Positions 17,293 through 25,245 of a stretch of DNA of 64,000 nt are shown here, piece by piece. The first letter of the stretch is position 1. Every line of letters starts with the position of its first letter. The stretch covers positions 102,462-166,461 of the forward strand of contig NZ_JANQCD010000005.1 of the NCBI RefSeq assembly GCF_026672275.1. The letters are read 5' to 3'. The DNA is from Marinifilum sp. D737. Its GTDB lineage: Bacteria; Bacteroidota; Bacteroidia; Bacteroidales; Marinifilaceae. Below the pieces are notes generated by a model. That model was not told the DNA's origin and did not search any database. It worked only from the letters and a program-made list of their open reading frames with translations. The translations under genes were made by a program, and so were the position numbers.

Positions 17293-20200
17293 TTACTTTT
17301 TTATCACTTTTTTTGTTAGTCTCGAACCATCTTCCATTTCGAAAATGAATAAATACATGCCACTGGCTAAGTTGCTAAGATTTATTTCTTCCGATCGATT
17401 TGGAGTACCAATTGTTCTTACCATACGACCACTTAAACTATAAATCTTAATCTGATCAACCCCTTTTAAATTGGATAGGTATAGAATATCTTTAACAGGA
17501 TTAGGATACAGCTTAAGCTCTTTTTCCAATATATCATCTATGCCTGTAGTAAAAGCGATTACATCAGTATAATTACTATATGCCTTATTTCCCGTAAGTA
17601 GATCGCCAGTTTGGGCAACCGGTGTAACTGAAAATCGGATGTATTTTCCACCATCGGCATTAAGAAGCGTGTAACTTAAGCTTGTAGCACCCGAAATTTC
17701 ACTTTCATTTGTGCCTTGCGTATCGTCTGATCTGTACCATTGGAATATTGATGTGCCTTCTGCATCATTTTCAGGGTCACTATAGTCATATTTTGCCTCA
17801 AGCGTTTCACCTTCGGTTAATATTCCTGTTATTGTTACATTACTTGCAACAGGAGCATTTACCAATGAAACAATTTGATCAGTATAAGTAGAATAAACTG
17901 TTTTACCCTGAAGTAATTCACCGGTTAGTGCAACAGGAGTTACTGAGAATCTAATGTATTTGTCTCGGTCGTCGCCAGTAAGCTGATAAGTTTTATTGGT
18001 AGCACCACTAATACTTATTTCATTCTTACCATTGGTATCCTCAGCTCTATACCATCTGTAAACAGATGCACCCTCTGTATCTCCATTTACATCAGAGTAG
18101 GTGTATGATGCAGTAAGCGTTTCATTCTCCTTCGCAGTACCGGCAATGGTTACATTACTAGCAACAGGTGCTGAAATAACATTAGGTTGAGTCAATTGCT
18201 TTGTGGTGTAGATATGATATTCACCAGGCTTAAGGGTAATGTTGACATTGGCATCCGTTACATTAAGTTCCTGACCAGAGAAATAATCATACCATGTTCC
18301 TGTTTTACTAAAATTAGCAGAAATACTACCTTCCTTGATATCAAAATTACCGATGATACGAACATTCATATCAGCATGATTAATTTCGATACGCTTTAAG
18401 GCTTGTGAAGTAATTAAATTAAAATTGTCTGATTCAAATGCAGGCTCTTCCTTTTTAATCTTTGCCAAGGCAGAAAATACCTGATATACTTTTTTACGAT
18501 AAGGATCATCCTGATATTCCCATTTTACGGGTTTTCTTCCAGTTCTATCATTGTAATTGATAGAGATATCATAACCTAGTTCGCCAAATTGCCAGATCAT
18601 TTTTGGTCCGGGAATGGTTAAGAAGAAGGCTGCTGCAGTTTCTATTCTGGAAAGAGCAGTATTCAGACTTCTCACATTGTAGCCATCTAAAGATTTACCT
18701 TCATTAAGGTTACGATACATCATGCGTTCTTCATCGTGACTTTCCATATAACTTACAAGCTTAGGCCCATCCCAACTTCTGTTTTTCCATGAGGTCCAAT
18801 TAAAATCGGAACCATTGCCTATGGTTGCTGCACTATAATCATGATTGGCATTACCCCAAAGCATAATGCCATGAGCTGCCAGCTCTTTCTCTTCCTCATT
18901 ATCCGAAAGATGCTCGAAAATAACCACTGCATCTGATTTTACGGCCCAAATTTCAGTAGACATTCTTTTAAGATTGGCAATACGAGCTGCATCATATCTT
19001 CCTCCCCAAGGATCAGAAGAAGCACTATGAACTGTGTTGGAAAATCCTTTGGTGAAATCAAAACGGAAACCATCAATGTGATACTCTTCCATCCAATACT
19101 TGTTGATGCGATCCACAAGGTCCTTAGTTGCCTGGGCTTCATGATTCAAATCATATCCCCAATGAGCAGCCGTGTTTTCGAAATTATGCTCCTGGTTGTA
19201 CCATGGATTATTAGCTGTTGGTTTGCTACCATCAAAATACATGCGCAGGAATGGCGATTGTCCGTAAGTGTGATTCAACACCATATCCATAAATACGGCA
19301 ATTCCTCTTTTGTGACATTCATTGACAAAGGCTTTGTAATCGTTTTTAGTACCATATGCTTTATCGGGAGCAAAATAAAATGATGGATTGTAACCCCATG
19401 AATCATTTCCTTCAAACTCGTTAAATGGCATTAGTTCAATTGCATTTACACCTAATCTTTCCAAATAATCTAAAGTATCAGTAACTGTCTTGATATTACC
19501 AGCTGCAGTAAAATCTCTTACATGAAGTTCATAAACAACCAAGTCTTCCTTTTTAGGCATGGTAAATCCATTATCAGTCCAGCTAAATGCTGTTTGTGCT
19601 GTTTGGAATACACTGGCAATTTCGCTTGTTTTTCCTTCCGGATAATCAATTAGATTAGGGTAGGTTTCGTCAGTAATGTATTTGTCATCCCAAGGATCTG
19701 ATATTTTATCGGCATATGGATCTGCAATTTTAATGTCTCCATCAATAAGATATTGGAAAATGTACTCTTTACCAGCTTGAAGGTTATTAATGGTCACCCA
19801 GAAGTTATCACCATCCTTTTTCATTTGGTACATGTTATCAAGTTTCCAATCTGAAAAATCTCCAATGGCATATACATATTCCTTTTGGGGAGCATACAGA
19901 ACAAGTGTTACTGAGCTATCATCAATATAATTGATACCAGCAACAACATTGGCAGGCATGCTTTCATTTACAACATCATCGCGAACGAAGAAATTAACTG
20001 TAGCTCTAACTTCTTCCGAACCATCAGTAGCAACAGCTACCAATTCATGATTACCGGCAACATCGGTATTAATGATTTTACTAATTTCAGTTCCTGTGGT
20101 AGTTTCATTTTCAACACCATCCAAAAACAGGCTTAGGTTTGTACTGGCACTGGACTGTACCGTAACCTGTAAATCTTCATTTTTTTGAATGACTTTGTTG

Positions 20201-20676
20201 TTGGCAGGAGCAGAGAAGCTAACGTTTAAGCCACCTTCGCTCACATCTACAAATATATCAGTTCCGCCATCACCTTTTCCTTCTTTTTGAGTATCCTCAG
20301 AACGGAATACGAAAGCCATTTTTAATATTTTTTCTCCATCAGCAACAGCATAGTATTCACGAATGCTTGGAGTAATCTTCAATTCCCACTTGTTGTTTTC
20401 AAGTGAGGTCAATTTGTACTTGGCACTATTATCTCCCCAGGTAGGAGCATATTTCCAGTCGGTATCAGAAGTACTTTTGTCGGTAATTACACCTGTGTGA
20501 GCATAAACATCTCCAGTGTAATCCTTTAATCCTCCAGTTCCCAAAGTAGCGTCAAAAGTAATGGTCACTTCATCACTTTCGGTAGGAAAGGCGGGAGAGG
20601 TTGTTATGATTTGTGCCTGACTAATGAATGACATTAGCAGGAATATAAAGGTAAGATATGTATAAAGTTTCTTCAT
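17293..20676 (-). CDS. T9SS-secreted multi-domain GH13 alpha-amylase
   Basis: The 1127-residue protein has a signal peptide (1-21), an N-terminal beta-sandwich module (about 22-150) and an Ig-like module (about 150-240). An E-set/CBM48-like module follows (YVYAIGDFSDW, about 265), then the GH13 barrel (about 365-800). Catalytic residues are nucleophile D540 (DGFRFDF), acid/base E588 (VVIFEHLSD) and D648 (ESHDEER). Two Ig-like repeats of about 95 residues follow (APVASNVTI, with WYRAED and WYRSDD). The C-terminus is a type IX secretion tail (LYPNPVKDILYLSNL, ending LTKKVIKK). It should be exported through the Por system to the surface or medium and cut starch there. It is the last gene of the minus-strand susC-susD-susE cluster, 138 bp after its neighbour, with two hairpins in the gap. 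Confidence 0.93.
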   Translation of the reverse strand: MKKLYTYLTFIFLLMSFISQAQIITTSPAFPTESDEVTITFDATLGTGGLKDYTGDVYAHTGVITDKSTSDTDWKYAPTWGDNSAKYKLTSLENNKWELKITPSIREYYAVADGEKILKMAFVFRSEDTQKEGKGDGGTDIFVDVSEGGLNVSFSAPANNKVIQKNEDLQVTVQSSASTNLSLFLDGVENETTTGTEISKIINTDVAGNHELVAVATDGSEEVRATVNFFVRDDVVNESMPANVVAGINYIDDSSVTLVLYAPQKEYVYAIGDFSDWKLDNMYQMKKDGDNFWVTINNLQAGKEYIFQYLIDGDIKIADPYADKISDPWDDKYITDETYPNLIDYPEGKTSEIASVFQTAQTAFSWTDNGFTMPKKEDLVVYELHVRDFTAAGNIKTVTDTLDYLERLGVNAIELMPFNEFEGNDSWGYNPSFYFAPDKAYGTKNDYKAFVNECHKRGIAVFMDMVLNHTYGQSPFLRMYFDGSKPTANNPWYNQEHNFENTAAHWGYDLNHEAQATKDLVDRINKYWMEEYHIDGFRFDFTKGFSNTVHSASSDPWGGRYDAARIANLKRMSTEIWAVKSDAVVIFEHLSDNEEEKELAAHGIMLWGNANHDYSAATIGNGSDFNWTSWKNRSWDGPKLVSYMESHDEERMMYRNLNEGKSLDGYNVRSLNTALSRIETAAAFFLTIPGPKMIWQFGELGYDISINYNDRTGRKPVKWEYQDDPYRKKVYQVFSALAKIKKEEPAFESDNFNLITSQALKRIEINHADMNVRIIGNFDIKEGSISANFSKTGTWYDYFSGQELNVTDANVNITLKPGEYHIYTTKQLTQPNVISAPVASNVTIAGTAKENETLTASYTYSDVNGDTEGASVYRWYRAEDTNGKNEISISGATNKTYQLTGDDRDKYIRFSVTPVALTGELLQGKTVYSTYTDQIVSLVNAPVASNVTITGILTEGETLEAKYDYSDPENDAEGTSIFQWYRSDDTQGTNESEISGATSLSYTLLNADGGKYIRFSVTPVAQTGDLLTGNKAYSNYTDVIAFTTGIDDILEKELKLYPNPVKDILYLSNLKGVDQIKIYSLSGRMVRTIGTPNRSEEINLSNLASGMYLFIFEMEDGSRLTKKVIKK

Positions 20677-20720
20677 AATCAGAACTTTGTATTGATTGAA
20701 TTCCGTTTGGTTTCAGTATA

Positions 20721-20797
20721 AAAAAATGCAATCAGCAACCAGAATAGTTACCAATTGCATTTAATTATTTGAAGCAGGGTAGCCTCATGACTACCCT
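20721..20797 (-). terminator. Two hairpins between the SusE/F gene and the secreted amylase gene
   Basis: Hairpin 1: AGGGTAG/CTACCCT (20776-20782, 20791-20797). Hairpin 2: AAATGCAAT/ATTGCATTT (20724-20732, 20754-20762), followed on the minus strand by a T run, so it looks like a terminator. Both lie right after the SusE/F stop. They would end or attenuate the sus transcript before the amylase gene. Confidence 0.6.
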
Positions 20798-20814
20798 ACA
20801 TGCTTATCGTTTTA

Positions 20815-22551
20815 TTAAGGTGTTGTGATCGAACCAGCTCCAGTTAAGAAGTTAAGAGAGATATTGTCACCTGCAGTAACATTTACTCTATCCTGGTCAC
20901 CACCAGTTCCTCTGAATTCAATTTTGTCATTAAGAACGATGAATTCAGCTTGCCACCAATCACAGTTCAATGTTGGTGCATCAACATACATTCTTAATTC
21001 TCCATCATTAGGAACTCCATCAAATTTAATTACTTTATTGGTATTGTCAACAGTGAAAAGATCAGCAGGATCTCCACCATCCCATCCACCAAACACATTA
21101 CCCATACCGTAAACCTTAGGCTCGGCAATTTCGATCGTGTTATTTGCTAAGTCAACAACAACCATGTAATATCCAGCTGTTGCAGGAACAGGAATGTCTG
21201 TACCACCTTTGGCGTAAACTCCATTGGTTGCATCACCATCTCTACCAAAATCGTTTGACCATGCAGCTTGAGGAGCACATTTGAAGCTTCCTGAACCTTT
21301 CATCCAAACAATTTTCCAGAACAATTCAGGATGACTGTTAACAGGAACAAATTGAAGTTCGTTTTTCCAATCCCAGTTTTCATCATCAGGACCAACTCCA
21401 TTACCAGTCATGTAAAGTTCAGTAGGAAATACAGGCTTAGCAACAATTGTAAAAGTACCTGCGTTTAGATCTACAGTAATGTCATATTCAGCATCACCAC
21501 CATCGAAAGTAATGTTACCATTAGCAGTTTTAGGACCTAAGATACCAGTGTTACCATTTTCTTGGATGTTACCCCAATCAAGGTCACCCCAGCTTTGTTG
21601 GCCAATAAATTTGAATTGAGCACCATCTTTCAATGCTTTCTCAATAGTATAAACACCTTCGCTTACTTTAGTAAATGCAACAGCATTTTCAGCATCCCAG
21701 GTAGGATCGGTAGAATTGTAATCACCTACCATATAAAGGTTATCGTAATCAAAACCATAAGTAGCCGAACCTACTACATGCGAAGTAATGTTTAGTGAGC
21801 TCGATACAAAGTCAGCTTCAACTTTATACCATCCAGTTTCACCAGTGAATTTGAAGTTTCCAGCATCGTCACCAGCAGCTTCGATATTATCAGATTTTGT
21901 TGCGAATTTACCAAAGTTGTAATCATATCCATCACTACCTTGCTTTTCAGCAAATTTGAATAAACCATCTTTAGTAAGCTTCAAGTATTTGGTGTAAATG
22001 TCATTAGCACCATAAGCCTTTAAAGCTTTTGTTACATCTGATTCAGAAGTAGCCGTTCCATAGATGTAGAATTCTGATGGAATTGGTACATCAAGGTATG
22101 GAGTTACTTTCATAGAAACTGCATTCGAGTACAAGCTATTTAGATCTTCATTTGCAAAAGCTCTAATTCTGGCTTCTAACTCTACTTTCTTTGCAGGAGG
22201 ATATCTTCCTGATATCAATTCATTAAGACCTCCTACTGTGATTGTAGTTGTTGTTGCTGCAATTCTATCAAATTCCAATGGGTTGGCAAATTCATTACCT
22301 ACAGTATCAATCTGAACGTAATATCTCACTCCAATAGGATCTGCGAAAGTAGTTTCAGACCAGGTAAGTTCAACAATGGTTTCACCTTCGTTCTTTTTCA
22401 TTAGAACCAGGTCGATTTCTTCCGCTAGTTCATTAAGTACAGGTGCTGTACCTTGAACTGGTTCTGTTACATCTGGCGTGTCAAAATCATCGTCGCAGGC
22501 AACGAATAGAACCGCCAAAAGTGATATAAATAAATATTTTAAATTTTTCAT
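20815..22551 (-). CDS. SusE/SusF-like surface starch-binding lipoprotein, long form
   Basis: The 578-residue protein has a lipoprotein signal with C19 (LFVAC, followed by Asp residues as in surface-exposed Bacteroidota lipoproteins). A SusE-type Ig-like domain occupies about residues 25-150 and four successive beta modules follow (about 155-255, 265-370, 372-480, 482-578). Modules contain conserved YxxG starts and several Trp (WGDLDWGNIQ, WDWKNELQF, CDWWQAEF) suited to stacking on glucan rings. In known systems SusE and SusF bind starch next to SusCD without catalysis. The gene begins 2 bp after the SusE-like gene stop. Its last module is very similar to the C-terminus of that neighbour (DDQERVNV versus DQDRVNV context), suggesting duplication. 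Confidence 0.9.
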   Translation of the reverse strand: MKNLKYLFISLLAVLFVACDDDFDTPDVTEPVQGTAPVLNELAEEIDLVLMKKNEGETIVELTWSETTFADPIGVRYYVQIDTVGNEFANPLEFDRIAATTTTITVGGLNELISGRYPPAKKVELEARIRAFANEDLNSLYSNAVSMKVTPYLDVPIPSEFYIYGTATSESDVTKALKAYGANDIYTKYLKLTKDGLFKFAEKQGSDGYDYNFGKFATKSDNIEAAGDDAGNFKFTGETGWYKVEADFVSSSLNITSHVVGSATYGFDYDNLYMVGDYNSTDPTWDAENAVAFTKVSEGVYTIEKALKDGAQFKFIGQQSWGDLDWGNIQENGNTGILGPKTANGNITFDGGDAEYDITVDLNAGTFTIVAKPVFPTELYMTGNGVGPDDENWDWKNELQFVPVNSHPELFWKIVWMKGSGSFKCAPQAAWSNDFGRDGDATNGVYAKGGTDIPVPATAGYYMVVVDLANNTIEIAEPKVYGMGNVFGGWDGGDPADLFTVDNTNKVIKFDGVPNDGELRMYVDAPTLNCDWWQAEFIVLNDKIEFRGTGGDQDRVNVTAGDNISLNFLTGAGSITTP

Positions 22552-22553
22552 GT

Positions 22554-23645
22554 TTATTCAATTTTACCAGTTTGATTAATAAAGTCAAGCTCTATGGTCT
22601 GTTCGCCTGCGTTAACATTAACTCTTTCCTGATCATCACCAGCTTCTCTGTAAACAATCTTACCATCAAAGAATAAGAATTCAGCATGCCACCAGTCTCC
22701 AATATATGGGTGGGTAACGTGTAATCTAAGTTCTCCAGCTTGTAAGGATTTTGTTAAGAACATTTTCTTGTTCTCAGCATCTAACTTAAACTTGTTATCA
22801 TCTACAACAGAACTAGTAGGCCACACATTACCAATGGTAGGACCTGTAATGTATATGTTAGCAGGTTCTATTAGTAACTTGTTTGTTGCTAAATTAACAC
22901 CAACGGTATAATAGCCAGCAGTTCCCGGAACAGGAATATCTTCACCTCTGTTGTCAGTAGTACCTAATGTGTACTCTCCAGTAGCAGGATCAGCATCTCC
23001 AATTTTACCGATTACTCCTTTGTAGTTTTCATCAGAACAAAGTTTGAAAGTACCATTAGCTTCCATCCAAACAATTGTCCAAGAATCATCTGGTTCACTA
23101 TGAACTTTATTGAATTTAAGCTTGTTGTTTTGTGCAACACGTCCAACACCATCACCAAATAGATAGAATGTTTCAGGAGCAAAAAGAATATCCAGATATG
23201 GAGTAGTTGCAAAGCTAACTGGTTCAGAATAAAGAGTGTCAACTCCTGATAAAGAGTAAGTCATAACTCTTGCAGAAACATTTGCTTCTACATCTACTGG
23301 CAATAAAAGAGATTCTGTAAGAAGCTCATTTAATGCTCCTACTGTGAAAGTAAAAGAATCGTCTGCAGCATCAATATCTAAAGTAACAGGATTTGCAAAA
23401 TCGTTTGATGTAGCAAATTGAAGCTGATGAGTTGTAACAATATCTACACCATATGATGCAGGAGTATATGTTATTTTAATTGATTCAGCTTTAATATCCT
23501 TAGAAATGTTCAAAGTAGAACCAAAACCTGTGATGTTATTAGCAGGCTCATAATTTGAATCATTTAACTTGATAATATCATCATCCTCGCAAGAAAAAAA
23601 GCTTACTGCGAGAAGTAATATTAGTATGTATTTTATATTCTTCAT
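22554..23645 (-). CDS. SusE-like surface starch-binding lipoprotein, short form
   Basis: The 363-residue protein has a lipobox Cys at residue 19 (SFFSC followed by EDDD), a SusE-type N-terminal domain (about 25-150) and two C-terminal beta modules (about 155-255 and 260-363). Conserved aromatic patches are visible (SWTIVWMEANGTF, GDWWHAEFLF). The two modules correspond to the last two of the longer neighbour. It probably binds starch or maltodextrin on the cell surface near SusCD. It sits between susD (18 bp) and the long SusE/F gene (2 bp), so all are one operon. Confidence 0.9.
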   Translation of the reverse strand: MKNIKYILILLLAVSFFSCEDDDIIKLNDSNYEPANNITGFGSTLNISKDIKAESIKITYTPASYGVDIVTTHQLQFATSNDFANPVTLDIDAADDSFTFTVGALNELLTESLLLPVDVEANVSARVMTYSLSGVDTLYSEPVSFATTPYLDILFAPETFYLFGDGVGRVAQNNKLKFNKVHSEPDDSWTIVWMEANGTFKLCSDENYKGVIGKIGDADPATGEYTLGTTDNRGEDIPVPGTAGYYTVGVNLATNKLLIEPANIYITGPTIGNVWPTSSVVDDNKFKLDAENKKMFLTKSLQAGELRLHVTHPYIGDWWHAEFLFFDGKIVYREAGDDQERVNVNAGEQTIELDFINQTGKIE

Positions 23646-23663
23646 AACGTATTTTTAAATCTA

Positions 23664-25226
23664 TTAATAACCTGAGATATTCGACAGATTTGGATTTGCA
23701 TTGATATCTGACGATGGAATTGGAAATACATTATATTTTGCATCAGTTGATGTACCACCAGCAACGGCGCCTTTCCATGGCCAATTATAAGCTCCTCCTG
23801 TTAATTTTTCATATCTAATCAAGTCGGTTCTTCTATGGCACTCCCAATATAGTTCGCGTCCTCTTTCGTCAAGGATAAAATCTAGGTTCAAATCGCCTTC
23901 GGTGATGTTACCAGATGTATCGCCATATGCTCTTTCTCTAAGTTCGTTGATATAATCTACTGCAGCAGTTTTAGTACCACCTGTACCTCCACGAAGTACA
24001 GCTTCAGCATATACCAGGTAGAAATCAGCCAGTCGGTACAATGGGAAATCAGTATCAGGGAATGATAAATTTGACCCTACGGCTCCTGTTGAAGTAATAT
24101 TTCTAAACTTACGCAATGCATATCCATCTCTAAAGTTAAAAATGTCTCCGATTTCAAGGTTTTGTCCTTCAGTAAAGAACAAACCACGAGCATCGGTGCC
24201 AGTAGCATCTGGAAAAAGATTTACAAAAGCTGAAGTAGTTCGGTTACCACCCCAACCACCATCGATACCTGACTCGCTTGCAGGCATGTCGCCTCCAACG
24301 GTAGAGTGAATGATGAAAGTCATACCACCCCAAGTTTGAGTGTTGTTACCATCTGATGTGATAGGGAAAATAATTTCATTAGTTCTTAAATGATTATCAG
24401 CTAAGAATAAATTCTCATAATCAGCTTCTAATGAATAGCTATCTATAATTTTATTACTATAGGTAATTGCTTCAGTATACTTAGGAGTATTAATGTAAAC
24501 TTCTGCATTCAAATACATTTTTGCTAGAATTGCCCACGCTAAACCTTTATCCGCTCTACCATACTCATTGGTTCCTGGATCCATTAGGTCATTTTCAATA
24601 GTAGTAAGTTCTGTTTCTACATAATCAAAAAGTTGTTGTTGCGTTGCCATTTCCGGGAAGAAAAATGATCCGACACGATCTTTTTCGGTTACAAAAGGAC
24701 CACGACCAAACATATCTAACATATGGTAGTAGCTTAAAGCTCTTAATACTCTTGCTTCATTTCTAAATGCATCGAATTCTGATTTTCCTTCAGTTAGTTG
24801 AATCAGATTGTTACAATACGCAATTTCAAGATTGATACGATAATACATTGCAGTAACAAATTCATTGTTACTATTCCAGTCTTGATCATGTAAATCTCTC
24901 AAATTACCATCGTTCCAGGCACAAATAGCTTCGTCTGTTGGTAGCTCCTGATGATTCCATAATAATCTTAAATAAGATGAAAAACCACCATTAATACTAC
25001 TAATATCCTGATCTGCATCAACACCTGATTGACCACCTAGAATTAATCCTGCATAACATTTAGCTAAAAGTTGTTTGTACGATTCAGCATCGGTCAACAC
25101 TTTGTCAGCAGTTGCCAGGTCCTCACTACGAGGAGTTGTGTTCAAATCATCCTCACACGACACACATGCAAATAATAATGCAAATGCTATCATGATATAA
25201 TTTGTTTTAAAATATTTTTTATTCAT
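23664..25226 (-). CDS. SusD-like starch-binding lipoprotein (RagB/SusD family)
   Basis: A start at 25226 gives MNKKYFKTNYIM, a normal lipoprotein leader with Cys at 24 (ACVSC then EDD). ATG at 25238 would add four residues. The protein (520 residues) has the SusD TPR-like N-terminal part (SYYHMLDMFGRGPFVTEKD), DKGLAWAILAKMYLNAEVY, and the C-terminal segment with LDFILDERGRELYWE and HRRTDLIRY, all hallmarks of RagB/SusD. It forms the lid over the SusC barrel and binds the sugar. The gap to susC is 19 bp. The presence of SusE/F and amylase genes points to starch or maltodextrin. Confidence 0.93.
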   Translation of the reverse strand: MNKKYFKTNYIMIAFALLFACVSCEDDLNTTPRSEDLATADKVLTDAESYKQLLAKCYAGLILGGQSGVDADQDISSINGGFSSYLRLLWNHQELPTDEAICAWNDGNLRDLHDQDWNSNNEFVTAMYYRINLEIAYCNNLIQLTEGKSEFDAFRNEARVLRALSYYHMLDMFGRGPFVTEKDRVGSFFFPEMATQQQLFDYVETELTTIENDLMDPGTNEYGRADKGLAWAILAKMYLNAEVYINTPKYTEAITYSNKIIDSYSLEADYENLFLADNHLRTNEIIFPITSDGNNTQTWGGMTFIIHSTVGGDMPASESGIDGGWGGNRTTSAFVNLFPDATGTDARGLFFTEGQNLEIGDIFNFRDGYALRKFRNITSTGAVGSNLSFPDTDFPLYRLADFYLVYAEAVLRGGTGGTKTAAVDYINELRERAYGDTSGNITEGDLNLDFILDERGRELYWECHRRTDLIRYEKLTGGAYNWPWKGAVAGGTSTDAKYNVFPIPSSDINANPNLSNISGY

Positions 25227-25245
25227 AACTAATAACATTTATCAA

